From: Methylotenera sp.
GTDB lineage: Bacteria; Pseudomonadota; Gammaproteobacteria; Burkholderiales; Methylophilaceae
Length of the DNA stretch: 64,000 bases
Assembly: GCF_029946165.1 (NCBI RefSeq)
Contig: NZ_JAQSDZ010000021.1
Location: 1 to 64,000 of the forward strand
Direction: 5' to 3'
Every line of letters begins with the position of its first letter. The stretch's first letter is position 1. The notes under the pieces are model-generated. The model ran no database searches. It was given only the letters and a program-made list of their open reading frames with translations, and was not told the origin of the DNA. Below, piece by piece: positions 41,217 through 50,510 of the stretch. The position numbers and the translations under genes were made by a program.

Positions 41217-41957
41217 ATGAAATTCTCAATTTATAGATTCAACCCTGACGTAGACAAAAAACCTTACATGCAAGATTACGATGTAGTGCTGGAAGACAGC
41301 GACCAAATGTTGTTGGATGCATTGTTACGCATCAAAGATTTGGACGATAGTTTGAGCCTGCGTAAATCATGCCGCGAAGGTGTTTGTGGTTCTGACAGCA
41401 TGAATATCAACGGTAAAAATGGCTTGGCTTGTATTACTAAACTGTCTGATTTAGAAGAGCCTGTGGTGCTTCGCCCCATGCCGGGTTTGCCTGTGATTCG
41501 CGACTTAGTTGTAGATATGACGCAGTTTTTCGAGAACTATAATTCGGTTAAGCCTTATTTGGTAAACAACGACCCTGTTCCTGAAACTGAGCGTTTACAG
41601 TCGCCTGAAGACCGCGCCAAGCTTGATGGTTTGTATGAATGTATTTTGTGTGGCGCATGCACTACTTCTTGCCCCTCTTTTTGGTGGAACCCAGATGAAT
41701 TTGTCGGCCCAGCAGGTTTAATGCAAGCCTATCGCTTTATGGTAGATAGCCGCGATCAGGCGTTAGATGAGCGTTTAGAAAACTTAGAAGAGCCTGAGCG
41801 TTTGTACCGTTGCCACAACATTATGAACTGTGTGGAAGTTTGCCCTAAGAAACTTAACCCAAATGCTGCCATTGCGAAAATCAAAGATCTGAAGTTTGAG
41901 CAGGCTCGTGAGCATAAAAACAAAGCAAAAAAACACATTGAAATTAAGTCCGTTTAG
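41217..41957 (+). CDS. sdhB: Succinate dehydrogenase iron-sulfur subunit
   Basis: 246 residues with the three cluster motifs: 2Fe-2S in SCREGVCGSDSM and GLAC (third position Asp, as in E. coli), 4Fe-4S in CILCGACTTSCP and 3Fe-4S in CHNIMNCVEVCP. It carries electrons from FAD to the quinone site. It lies 38 bp after sdhA and 20 bp before sdhE. Confidence 0.97.
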   Translation: MKFSIYRFNPDVDKKPYMQDYDVVLEDSDQMLLDALLRIKDLDDSLSLRKSCREGVCGSDSMNINGKNGLACITKLSDLEEPVVLRPMPGLPVIRDLVVDMTQFFENYNSVKPYLVNNDPVPETERLQSPEDRAKLDGLYECILCGACTTSCPSFWWNPDEFVGPAGLMQAYRFMVDSRDQALDERLENLEEPERLYRCHNIMNCVEVCPKKLNPNAAIAKIKDLKFEQAREHKNKAKKHIEIKSV

Positions 41958-41977
41958 CTAATTAAGGGGATATGGCG

Positions 41978-42298
41978 ATGTTTTTAGATGAGCTTCAGAC
42001 TGATAAACAAATAGGTAAGCGAAATATGACTGATGAAGAAGTCCGTCGCCTAAGCTGGCGTTGTCGTCGAGGCTTGCTGGAGCTAGATATTGTATTGCAG
42101 CGTTTTTCTGAGAAGCATCTTGCAATGCTCACTGAGGCCGAATTATTGGCGTTTGATAGTTTGCTAGATTTACCTGATAACGAGTTTTTAGATGTGGTGA
42201 CCTCAAGAATTAAGATTGCAGAGGTTGTAGCGTTTAAGGCTAAGCAAATCGATGCAGAAGCGATGCAATCCGTTATCAATAAACTGAGTGCTCATTAA
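41978..42298 (+). CDS. sdhE: SDH flavinylation/assembly factor SdhE
   Basis: 106 residues including an extended N-terminus. The family motif RRGLLELD (RGxxE) is present, followed by the acidic helical segment FDSLLDLPDNEFLDVV. SdhE promotes covalent FAD attachment to SdhA. I prefer the ATG at 41978 over that at 41972, because the AAGGGGA ribosome-binding site is eight bases from the former and only two from the latter. Directly behind sdhB, as usual; but the next gene is a CitE-like lyase and not gltA. Confidence 0.92.
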   Translation: MFLDELQTDKQIGKRNMTDEEVRRLSWRCRRGLLELDIVLQRFSEKHLAMLTEAELLAFDSLLDLPDNEFLDVVTSRIKIAEVVAFKAKQIDAEAMQSVINKLSAH

Positions 42299-42366
42299 GA
42301 GCATAGAGTAAAAGTACTGTTTAAAAATACTATTTAAAAATAATTGAAATTATTGGAAGACTTAAC

Positions 42367-43494
42367 ATGAATAGTCCTGGAAAAATCAAGTGTTATACCA
42401 ACAGCAATATGCTGGGTGAGAATTGGCCTGGCATACAGCTTTACTATCCACCTGTTAAGTATTCGCCAGCGCAGGGCATTTACGAAGATGTCACGCAAGC
42501 TGCAGCGCGTATGAAAAAACATGCGCATCACACTAATGCACATACTTTGATTTTTGATTTGGAAGATGGCTGTCGTCAAAAAGAAATGAGTCGCGATTTA
42601 CTGCGCCAAGAGTTGCCTGAGCTACGCAAAGTTAACCCAAGTGTCACTATTGCCATTCGATCAAACTCATTCCGAACCGATGAATATGAGTTAGACATGC
42701 AACTCGTTAGCGACATGTCTGATTGCATTGACGTGGTAATGCTTGCCAAAGCCGGCGAAGCCTATGGTGCTGCCGAAGTGCGCGACTTATCTAGCTTGTT
42801 ACTCGAGTTAAATCCGAATATTACGATTCAGCCAATTATCGAGCATCCAAAGTCGTTGAAAATCGCCCCAGAGTTAATGCAATACAGCACAGTGAAACAT
42901 GTGGTATTTGGTATTCATGATTTTTCAAAAGCGATGGGTATACACATCACACCAGAACACTGGATTGAAGAATTGCAGTTCTATATGAATCAACTTATGT
43001 TTGAGGCTCGTATCGCGGGTAAGGGCGTGATTGGTGGTGTTGAAACACTCATTGGTGCGAATATCATGCCTGAAAAATTCGTCGAGCCGCATGATGTGCG
43101 CCGCTGGTTGGATTTACATGGCGATTATGAGTCACGCATTGTTTATAAACACGCTTGCCAAGAGGCTGCTATGGGTTTAACTGGTAAACAGGTGATTCAC
43201 CCAGGCCACATTCATTTATGTAAAACGGCTTATACGCCCTCACCCACTGAAGTGAATCAAAAAGTGCGCATCTTAAAAGCGGCAATTGAGGCAGATGCTT
43301 TACATGGCGGAGCAATTAAGTTTGAAGGTGAAATGTTAGATCCGCCAATGTTTGGTAAAGCATTGCAGACATTGCTCAGAGCGCATGCCTTGCGGGCGCT
43401 TAACCCAGGTGATATGGATTTTGCGCTGCAAGTGCTTGAGTTGTTGCCTGCTCAAGTGATACGTCAAAACTGGCCGTATGGTGTGTTGCTGTAA
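42367..43494 (+). CDS. Divergent CitE/HpcH-family CoA-ester lyase
   Basis: 375 residues, longer than the other two lyases. Core residues of the superfamily are retained: FDLEDGCRQKEMSR (about 64-77), Arg in IAIRSNSF, Glu in PIIEHPKSL and Asp in FGIHDFSKAMG, then a C-terminal GLTGKQVIHPGHI. About 60 extra residues at the end (FGKALQTLLRAHALRALNPG onward) have no assignment. It sits between sdhE and an acyl-CoA ligase gene, with GGAAGA before the ATG. A lyase or a thioesterase-like malyl/citramalyl-CoA enzyme acting on the ligase product is plausible. I do not recognise a characterised orthologue. Confidence 0.75.
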   Translation: MNSPGKIKCYTNSNMLGENWPGIQLYYPPVKYSPAQGIYEDVTQAAARMKKHAHHTNAHTLIFDLEDGCRQKEMSRDLLRQELPELRKVNPSVTIAIRSNSFRTDEYELDMQLVSDMSDCIDVVMLAKAGEAYGAAEVRDLSSLLLELNPNITIQPIIEHPKSLKIAPELMQYSTVKHVVFGIHDFSKAMGIHITPEHWIEELQFYMNQLMFEARIAGKGVIGGVETLIGANIMPEKFVEPHDVRRWLDLHGDYESRIVYKHACQEAAMGLTGKQVIHPGHIHLCKTAYTPSPTEVNQKVRILKAAIEADALHGGAIKFEGEMLDPPMFGKALQTLLRAHALRALNPGDMDFALQVLELLPAQVIRQNWPYGVLL

Positions 43495-43552
43495 ATTTTA
43501 GTTCCATTGCACTAGATTAATTATACATATCGAATTTAAAGAGAGTCGAATA

Positions 43553-45202
43553 ATGCAAAAACTAGAACAATTTACCAAATTTGAACCATCTGCAGAATGG
43601 AAATGGAGCGTTCCAACACACTTCAATATTGGCGCGGCATGTACTGATAAGCACTTGAATACGCCAGCGGCCTCATTGATTGCGATGATTGTAGAGGATG
43701 ACGCTCAAGGTACTTCACAAATCACCTTTGAGCAATTAGCCAAACGCACCGATCAATTTGCTCAGTTACTTAGAAATTTGAAAGTGGAGGCGGGTGAGCG
43801 CGTGCTGATACGCTTACCGAATAGCTTGGATTATCCGACTGCATTTTTAGGCGCGATGAAGCGTGGTGCGATTTCAGTGCCAACCTCAACCTTGCTAACT
43901 GCTGAAGAGGTCGCTTATTTAGCAAAAGATTCAACAGCTACGGTGCTGGTGACAGATAAAGCGGCGTGGCCATCATTGCAAGACCATTTAACAGGGTTGC
44001 CTAATTTAAAACACGTATTGTTATCAGGCATTGGCGAAATAATAACGCATGCAAGCCTAAATGTTTGCGATTTAGACGCACAACTTTCTGCAATTCAAAC
44101 CTCTGAGCCAGCGCATTTAACGGCCGCAGATGACCCTGCTTATTTGGTTTATACCTCAGGCACGACAGGCTACCCTAAAGGCGTGCTACATGCACACCGT
44201 GCCTTGATTGGTCGTGAACCAGCCTCTAAGTATTGGTTCAATTTCGATGCAAATTCGCAAGATCGAATCATGCACTCAGGCAAGTTTAATTGGACTTATG
44301 TCTTAGGTTCAGGCTTGATGGATCCGCTCTATTTAGGCAAAACCGTCATTGTGCATGAAGGCAAAAATGACGCTGATTTATGGACACGCTTAATTGCAAA
44401 ACATTCAGCGACGATTTTTGTGGGCGTGCCAACGATTTATCGCCAAATCATCCAAAAATCTACAGCTAAGCAAACTGATGTGCCAAGCTTGCGCCACTGC
44501 ATGAGCGCGGGTGAGCATCTGTCAGATGAAGTATTGCAACAATGGCGCGAGCGTTTTGGTGCAGATATTTATGAAGCGGTTGGCATGAGTGAGTTTTCGT
44601 ACTATTTAAGCCAAAGTATATTCCGTCCGATACGTGCTGGTTCTGCAGGTTTTCCGCAACCTGGTCATGCCATTAAGTTGCTTAATCCTGAAACCTTAGA
44701 AGAGGTTCCGCAAGGCGAAGAGGGCATGATTAGCGTGCCAGATAGCGACCCAGGTTTATTCTTGCGTTATTGGAATCTAGACGAAGAAACAGCAAAATAT
44801 AAGCACGACGGTTGGTTCTTCTCAGGTGACTATGCCCGTTATGATGAAGATGGCTATATCTGGTTCTTAGGCCGTAAAGACGACATTATTAAGAGCTTTG
44901 GCTACCGTGTGTCACCCTATGAAATTGAGCGCGTGTATAAATCACACCCTGCCGTGGCAGATTGTGCAGCAGTGGGTGAAGAGCTTGAGAAAGACAAACT
45001 ATTAGTCGTAACTTATGTGATTTTGCAACCAAATTCAGAAGTTACTGCGGATGAGTTAATGGCTTTTGGTAAACAGCATTTAGCCGCATATAAAGCACCA
45101 AAAACGGTTTACTTAACCAAGGATTTTCCACGTACTAAAAATGGTAAAATTTTGCGTAAAGATATTAACAACAAAATTGCTTACGCAAAATCAGCTAGAT
45201 AG
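43553..45202 (+). CDS. Acyl-CoA synthetase, AMP-forming (benzoate-CoA ligase-like)
   Basis: 549 residues of the ANL superfamily: the P-loop YTSGTTGYPKG (near 200-212), the adenylate motif YEAVGMSEFSYYLSQ (about 340-354), GDYARYDEDGYIWFLGRKDD (about 422-441) and the catalytic Lys in RTKNGKILRKDI near the C-terminus. It activates a carboxylic acid to its CoA thioester with ATP. The substrate is not evident; the setting between a CitE-like lyase and a class I fumarase suggests propionate or a C4/C5 dicarboxylate such as mesaconate or citramalate, but acetate is also possible. The fumarase ATG is 14 bp downstream, so they are cotranscribed. Confidence 0.88.
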   Translation: MQKLEQFTKFEPSAEWKWSVPTHFNIGAACTDKHLNTPAASLIAMIVEDDAQGTSQITFEQLAKRTDQFAQLLRNLKVEAGERVLIRLPNSLDYPTAFLGAMKRGAISVPTSTLLTAEEVAYLAKDSTATVLVTDKAAWPSLQDHLTGLPNLKHVLLSGIGEIITHASLNVCDLDAQLSAIQTSEPAHLTAADDPAYLVYTSGTTGYPKGVLHAHRALIGREPASKYWFNFDANSQDRIMHSGKFNWTYVLGSGLMDPLYLGKTVIVHEGKNDADLWTRLIAKHSATIFVGVPTIYRQIIQKSTAKQTDVPSLRHCMSAGEHLSDEVLQQWRERFGADIYEAVGMSEFSYYLSQSIFRPIRAGSAGFPQPGHAIKLLNPETLEEVPQGEEGMISVPDSDPGLFLRYWNLDEETAKYKHDGWFFSGDYARYDEDGYIWFLGRKDDIIKSFGYRVSPYEIERVYKSHPAVADCAAVGEELEKDKLLVVTYVILQPNSEVTADELMAFGKQHLAAYKAPKTVYLTKDFPRTKNGKILRKDINNKIAYAKSAR

Positions 45203-45216
45203 TGATAGTAGACAAA

Positions 45217-46746
45217 ATGACAACGATACGCCAAGAAGACTTTATTCAAAGCATCGCCGATGCCCTGCAATATATTTCTTACTACCATCCTGTTGATTAT
45301 ATTCAGGCATTAGGTCGTGCTTATGAGGCAGAGCAATCACCTGCCGCTAAAGATGCTATTGCGCAGATTTTAACTAACTCGCGTATGTGTGCAGAAGGTA
45401 AGCGTCCGCTTTGCCAAGATACTGGCATTGTTGTTGCTTTCGTTAAAGTAGGCATGAATGTGCAATGGGATGCCGTGCTTGATGTTGAGCAAATGGTGAA
45501 TGAAGGCGTGCGCCGTGCTTACTTGCTTCCAGAGAATAAATTGCGCGCTTCTATTGTGAGTGAACCTGCTGGAAAGCGCCCTAATACTAAGGATAATACG
45601 CCAGCTGTGGTGCATGTTTCATTGGTTGCTGGTGATAAAGTTGATGTGCAAATTGCAGCAAAAGGCGGAGGTTCTGAGAACAAAGCTAAGTTGGCAATGC
45701 TTAACCCGAACGACAGTATCGTTGATTGGATTTTGGAAGTCGTGCCCCAAATGGGTGCGGGTTGGTGTCCGCCGGGCATGTTAGGCATCGGTATCGGTGG
45801 TAGTGCAGAAAAAGCCATGTTGTTGGCAAAAGAGTCTTTGATGGCGCCGATTGATATGCACGAACTTAAAGCTAGTGGTGCTAAAAATAGAATTGAAGAA
45901 TTGCGCTTAGAGATTTTTGAAAAAGTGAATAACTTAGGCATAGGTGCGCAAGGTTTAGGTGGCTTGGCAACAGTGTTGGATGTGAAGATTTTAGATTACC
46001 CAACGCATGCGGCCAGTTTGCCAGTAGCGATTATTCCCAACTGCGCGGCTACACGCCATGTGCATTTTGAGCTGGATGGTAGTGGTGCGGCAGAGCTAGA
46101 AGCGCCTAACTTAAGTGATTGGCCGAATGTACATTGGGCACCAAGTGAAGCGTCATTAAGAGTGAATTTAGACGAGATTACGCAAGCCAATATTCAGACT
46201 TGGAAACCAGGCCAAACTTTATTATTAAACGGAAAATTGCTCACAGGTCGCGATGCCGCTCATAAGCGTATTGCAACCATGTTGGCAAAAGGTGAGAAAT
46301 TGCCAGTAGATTTTAAAAACCGTTTTATTTATTACGTCGGCCCAGTTGATGCAGTACGAGATGAAGCGGTGGGTCCTGCAGGCCCCACTACAGCAACACG
46401 TATGGATAGCTTTACAGAAATGATGTTAAGTGACGTTGGTTTGCTGGGCATGGTTGGTAAAGCTGAGCGTGGTGATGAAACGATAGCGTCGATTGCAAAA
46501 CACAAATCAGTTTATTTAACTGCTGTAGGCGGCGCGGCTTATTTAGTGAGTAAAGCCATTAAAAAAGCTGAAGTGTTGGCGTTTGAAGATTTGGGTATGG
46601 AAGCGATTTATGAGTTCACGGTGCAAGATATGCCTGTGACCGTGGCCGTGGATAGCCAAGGTAATTCAGTACACACCACTGGCCCTGCTGAATGGAAAGA
46701 AAAGATTGCGCAGCATAAAACGATAGAAATTCACTCTGTGCCTTAA
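45217..46746 (+). CDS. fumA: Fumarate hydratase, class I (iron-sulfur)
   Basis: 509 residues in one chain. The cluster cysteines are seen in LCQDTGIVV (about 62-70), GAGWCPPGM and PNCAATRHVHF. C-terminal KGEKLP..NRFIYYVGPVD and VGPAGPTTATRMD match the beta part. It hydrates fumarate to malate after SDH. Class I fumarases of some proteobacteria also hydrate mesaconate to citramalate (mesaconase), which would fit this neighbourhood. The ATG at 45217 gives the normal family N-terminus (TTIRQEDFIQSIADALQYIS); an in-frame GTG at 45202 is disfavoured. Confidence 0.94.
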   Translation: MTTIRQEDFIQSIADALQYISYYHPVDYIQALGRAYEAEQSPAAKDAIAQILTNSRMCAEGKRPLCQDTGIVVAFVKVGMNVQWDAVLDVEQMVNEGVRRAYLLPENKLRASIVSEPAGKRPNTKDNTPAVVHVSLVAGDKVDVQIAAKGGGSENKAKLAMLNPNDSIVDWILEVVPQMGAGWCPPGMLGIGIGGSAEKAMLLAKESLMAPIDMHELKASGAKNRIEELRLEIFEKVNNLGIGAQGLGGLATVLDVKILDYPTHAASLPVAIIPNCAATRHVHFELDGSGAAELEAPNLSDWPNVHWAPSEASLRVNLDEITQANIQTWKPGQTLLLNGKLLTGRDAAHKRIATMLAKGEKLPVDFKNRFIYYVGPVDAVRDEAVGPAGPTTATRMDSFTEMMLSDVGLLGMVGKAERGDETIASIAKHKSVYLTAVGGAAYLVSKAIKKAEVLAFEDLGMEAIYEFTVQDMPVTVAVDSQGNSVHTTGPAEWKEKIAQHKTIEIHSVP

Positions 46747-46820
46747 GTCACATGTGTAAAGCACTATTTGCGTTAAACTCTGTCAAAATTGACGATATAT
46801 ACTCAGAGAGCGCAGATAAA

Positions 46821-47126
46821 ATGCTAAAACTTTTGTTACGAAGTACTGTTTTGCTAGGCTTGTTTTTGAATGTAGCCATCGCCAATGCAGATGATGTACT
46901 GGGCTATTTAACCGATAGTGATGGTCGATATGCTGGCCCAACAGTAGAAGACAATGTAGTTGCGATGGATACTGATAAAAACGGCTTTGCCGATGTCACT
47001 GAAGTACGCGCGTTTTTAGCACTTAAAAACGGATCTGAATATGAAAAAGAGATTCTGGATAGATGGCAATTACGTAGCCAAGGTAAAAGTTGCACGCTGC
47101 CGCCAGACGACAAACTATTTAACTAA
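46821..47126 (+). CDS. Small secreted EF-hand-like protein
   Basis: 101 residues after a signal peptide start (MLKLLLRSTVLLGLFLNVAIANA, cleaved near residue 23). The mature part contains one EF-hand-like loop, DTDKNGFADVTE, followed by a helix, so calcium binding is possible. A lone Cys lies near the C-terminus. The frame is open upstream to 46752, but the ATG at 46821 is the one followed by the signal peptide. It lies between fumarase and aconitase; no functional link is evident and I do not recognise the family. Confidence 0.7.
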   Translation: MLKLLLRSTVLLGLFLNVAIANADDVLGYLTDSDGRYAGPTVEDNVVAMDTDKNGFADVTEVRAFLALKNGSEYEKEILDRWQLRSQGKSCTLPPDDKLFN

Positions 47127-47187
47127 AAGAAATTGACTTAAATCTAAAAATTTACAAATGTGAAATTTTTCATAATTTAGCTTAGTT

Positions 47188-47193
47188 TATAAT
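47188..47193 (+). promoter_or_regulatory. Possible -10 box of acnB
   Basis: A perfect TATAAT about 90 bases ahead of the acnB ATG suggests a separate promoter for aconitase, but the matching -35 region (near 47165) is only T-rich. The 154-bp spacer between the EF-hand gene and acnB holds nothing else clear. Confidence 0.3.
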
Positions 47194-47280
47194 TTAATCT
47201 TGGTTGAGAAATAACAAGCTCAACGACAACAGTTTCAAAAAAGCATTTTTAAACAGTCACTATTTATTAAAAGAGCCACT

Positions 47281-49869
47281 ATGTTAAAAGCCTATCAAGC
47301 CCATGTTGCTGAACGCAGCGCTATTCAACTTCCACCATTACCGTTGTCAGCTGAGCAAGTTGCGCAAGTGGTTGAGCTACTTAAAGCCCCACCAGCTGGT
47401 GACGCTGAAACATTACTTGATTTAATAGCTAATCGTACGCCAGCAGGGGTTGACCAAGCGGCTTATGTTAAAGCAGCTTTTTTAGCAGATGTTGCTAAAG
47501 GCATCGCTAAGTCACCCGTAATTTCACCTGAAAAAGCGGTGGAATTACTTGGCACCATGCTTGGCGGTTATAACGTGCAAGCCTTAGTGAGCTTGCTTGA
47601 AACTCCGATGGCGGCAAATGCAGTAACTGCATTAAGCAGTACAATTTTGATGTTCGACGCATTTCACGATGTAGATGTATTAATGAAAGCTGGTAACGCG
47701 CATGCTAAAAAGTTGATAGAAAGCTGGGCGAATGCCGAATGGTTTACCAATGCGTCAGTCCTTGCAAATGAAATCAAAATGGTCGTTTTCAAAGTGGATG
47801 GCGAAACCAACACCGATGACTTAAGCCCAGCGCAAGATGCGTGGAGTCGCCCAGATATTCCTTTGCATGCCAAAGCCATGCTTATAAATAAAATGCCTGA
47901 TGGCCTTAAACTAATCGATACCTTAAAACAAAAAGGTTTGCCGCTCGCTTATGTTGGCGATGTGGTGGGTACAGGTTCATCACGTAAATCTGCCATTAAC
48001 TCAGTGCAATGGTTTATGGGTAATGATATTCCTAACATCCCAAACAAACGCACTGGCGGCGTGATTTTGGGCGCTAAAATTGCACCGATTTTCTTTAACA
48101 CAGCGGAAGATTCAGGCGCACTACCAATTCAATGTGATGTATCAAAACTGAATATGGGCGATGTGATTGTGATTAAGCCTTATGAAGGCAAAGTGCTAAA
48201 TGAAGCGGGCGAGGTGCTTTCTACTTTTGAACTCAACCCAGTCACTATGCCAGACGAAGTGCGCGCTGGTGGCCGTATTCCGTTGATTATTGGTCGCGGT
48301 TTAACCTCAAATGCACGTAAGTCATTAGGCTTGCCAGATACAACGGCGTTTATTAAAGCGACTCCAGCGGTTGCCTCAACCAAAGGCTTTACGCTTGCAC
48401 AAAAAATGGTCGGTCGTGCTTGTGGTTTGCCAGAAGGCACAGGGGTTCGCCCGAATACTTATTGTGAGCCAAAAGCCACAACGGTTGGTTCGCAAGATAC
48501 TACTGGCGGTATGACACGCGATGAATTAAAAGAGTTGGCATGTTTGGGTTTCAGTGCCGATTTAGTTATGCAAAGTTTCTGCCACACAGCCGCTTACCCA
48601 AAACCAGTCGATATTAAATTACAACACAGCTTGCCTGAGTTTATGTCTAGCCGTGGCGGCGTTTCATTACGCCCGGGCGATGGCGTGATTCACTCATGGT
48701 TAAACCGCTTAGTGTTGCCTGATACCGTTGGTACAGGCGGAGACTCTCATACGCGTTTTCCAATCGGTATTTCATTCCCCGCGGGCTCTGGTTTAGTCGC
48801 TTTTGCCGCGGCAACAGGCGCAATGCCATTGGATATGCCTGAATCAGTACTGGTGCGCTTTAAAGGCACCATGCAACCTGGTATTACCCTGCGCGACTTA
48901 GTCAATGCGATTCCTTATGCAGCAATTCAAGAAGGTACTTTAACCGTTGGTAAATCAGGCAAAAAGAACGTGTTTAACGGCCGTGTGTTAGAAATTGAAG
49001 GCTTGCCAGATTTAAAAGTGGAGCAAGCGTTTGAACTTGCTGATGCCTCAGCTGAACGTTCGGCCAATGGTTGTACTGTGCTTTTAAATGAAGCACCTGT
49101 GATTGAGTTTTTAAGATCAAACATCGTGTTGATGCAAAACATGATTGAAAATGGCTACGAAGATGCACGCACATTACAACGCCGCATTGAGAGCATGCAA
49201 GCGTGGTTAGCAAAACCAGAGTTACTCAAACCAGATACGGATGCGGAATATGCGCATGTGATTGAAATTGATTTAAACACCATTAAAGAGCCACTCGTGG
49301 CTTGCCCTAACGACCCTGATGACATCAAGACATTGTCAGCTGTAGAGGGTGACAAAATTGACGAAGTTTTTATTGGTAGCTGTATGACCAATATTGGCCA
49401 TTATCGTGCTGCGGCTAAAGTATTAGAAGGCTCGGGCGGTATTCCAACAAGGCTTTGGATTGCGCCGCCAACCCGTATGGACGAAGCACAATTGCGTGAT
49501 GAAGGCGTTTATTCAACTTTTGGTGTAGTGGGTGCGCGTACTGAGATTCCAGGTTGTTCATTGTGCATGGGTAACCAAGCACGCGTGGCAGATAAAGCGA
49601 CAGTGTTCTCAACCAGCACACGTAACTTTGATAACCGTATGGGTAAAGATGCGCGTGTTTACTTAGGTTCAGCTGAATTAGCGGCAGTTTGCGCTAAACT
49701 TGGCCGCATGCCAACGCATGCTGAGTACTTGGAAACAGTGGGTAACAAACTTGCTAATACGGCTGAAATTTATAAATATCTAAATTTCGACCAAATGACT
49801 GAGTATAAAGCTGCTTTAGATACCTTAAGTTCTGGTAAAAAGGTGATATCAATTGCTGAAGTGGTTTAG
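47281..49869 (+). CDS. acnB: Aconitate hydratase B / 2-methylisocitrate dehydratase
   Basis: 862 residues, as in E. coli AcnB (865). The N-terminal HEAT-like domain (1-155), the swivel domain ([21 protein letters not shown]) and the catalytic domains ([29 protein letters not shown] with the three cluster cysteines) are in the AcnB order. It interconverts citrate and isocitrate and also hydrates 2-methyl-cis-aconitate to 2-methylisocitrate, the step between PrpD and PrpB. Its presence in this neighbourhood completes the methylcitrate cycle without AcnD. A strong terminator follows. Confidence 0.96.
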   Translation: MLKAYQAHVAERSAIQLPPLPLSAEQVAQVVELLKAPPAGDAETLLDLIANRTPAGVDQAAYVKAAFLADVAKGIAKSPVISPEKAVELLGTMLGGYNVQALVSLLETPMAANAVTALSSTILMFDAFHDVDVLMKAGNAHAKKLIESWANAEWFTNASVLANEIKMVVFKVDGETNTDDLSPAQDAWSRPDIPLHAKAMLINKMPDGLKLIDTLKQKGLPLAYVGDVVGTGSSRKSAINSVQWFMGNDIPNIPNKRTGGVILGAKIAPIFFNTAEDSGALPIQCDVSKLNMGDVIVIKPYEGKVLNEAGEVLSTFELNPVTMPDEVRAGGRIPLIIGRGLTSNARKSLGLPDTTAFIKATPAVASTKGFTLAQKMVGRACGLPEGTGVRPNTYCEPKATTVGSQDTTGGMTRDELKELACLGFSADLVMQSFCHTAAYPKPVDIKLQHSLPEFMSSRGGVSLRPGDGVIHSWLNRLVLPDTVGTGGDSHTRFPIGISFPAGSGLVAFAAATGAMPLDMPESVLVRFKGTMQPGITLRDLVNAIPYAAIQEGTLTVGKSGKKNVFNGRVLEIEGLPDLKVEQAFELADASAERSANGCTVLLNEAPVIEFLRSNIVLMQNMIENGYEDARTLQRRIESMQAWLAKPELLKPDTDAEYAHVIEIDLNTIKEPLVACPNDPDDIKTLSAVEGDKIDEVFIGSCMTNIGHYRAAAKVLEGSGGIPTRLWIAPPTRMDEAQLRDEGVYSTFGVVGARTEIPGCSLCMGNQARVADKATVFSTSTRNFDNRMGKDARVYLGSAELAAVCAKLGRMPTHAEYLETVGNKLANTAEIYKYLNFDQMTEYKAALDTLSSGKKVISIAEVV

Positions 49870-49904
49870 TTAACCAATTAACAATAGCGCATAAGTGCTT
49901 ATTT

Positions 49905-49941
49905 AACCTCATTGCCGTTTGCGCGGTAATGAGGTTTTTTT
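49905..49941 (+). terminator. Intrinsic terminator after acnB
   Basis: Stem AACCTCATTGCCG (49905-49917) with CGGTAATGAGGTT (49924-49936), one G-T pair, loop of six bases, then a run of seven T. It closes the sdh-fum-acnB block. Confidence 0.92.
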
Positions 49942-50021
49942 ATGAACTTGAAGCATCAGCACGACTCAATCGAATAGGCACAAAAGCGCTAGAAGTTAAA
50001 TTTTACTGATATTATCTATTT

Positions 50022-50450
50022 ATGAAATCAAAACAAAAACCAGATAATCTTCATATATTTGATCCTAAAGAAATCACGCAGCCAGCAAAGCGCGGCGCTT
50101 GGAAGTGGATGCTACCGTTATCCATAGTACTTTCCATTGTGGTTTTTGCTGCATGGCATTTCGGCTGGCACGCTGAAGCAGTGACCACGGGTGTGGTGAT
50201 GTTTGCGACTATTTCTCACGTGTTTGCTTGGGTTGTCGGCTTAATTGGGCTGATACCCATTATTGGTCCAATCATTGTAAAAGTATTATCGATTGGTGTC
50301 ATTTGGCTGTTGAACGCCATCGGCTATTTAGTTTCCTATGTTGCCATTAAGCGAGGTTATTCCAAAGATGTATTAACCTATCGCGCAGTGACCATTGCGC
50401 TAATCATTGGCATTGTGATTGGCTATATTCTATGTAGTCTTATTGAATAA
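50022..50450 (+). CDS. Small integral membrane protein of unknown function
   Basis: 142 residues. A charged N-terminus (about 1-28) is followed by three or four hydrophobic segments (about 30-47, 54-72, 74-101, 122-140). No family is recognised. The segment VVGLIGLIPIIGPIIVKVLSIG is Gly/Ile rich, suggestive of tightly packed helices. The next gene, 60 bp on, also encodes a membrane protein, so the two may form a unit. Confidence 0.65.
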   Translation: MKSKQKPDNLHIFDPKEITQPAKRGAWKWMLPLSIVLSIVVFAAWHFGWHAEAVTTGVVMFATISHVFAWVVGLIGLIPIIGPIIVKVLSIGVIWLLNAIGYLVSYVAIKRGYSKDVLTYRAVTIALIIGIVIGYILCSLIE

Positions 50451-50510
50451 CGATACGATTGATCAGAAGATACTCCCAAACTTAATGTTGTTTTTCTAAA
50501 AGTTAGCAAG

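Noticed and set aside
45519-45941. 140-codon frame opposite the fumarase gene
   Set aside because: Shadow of fumarase; no independent signals.
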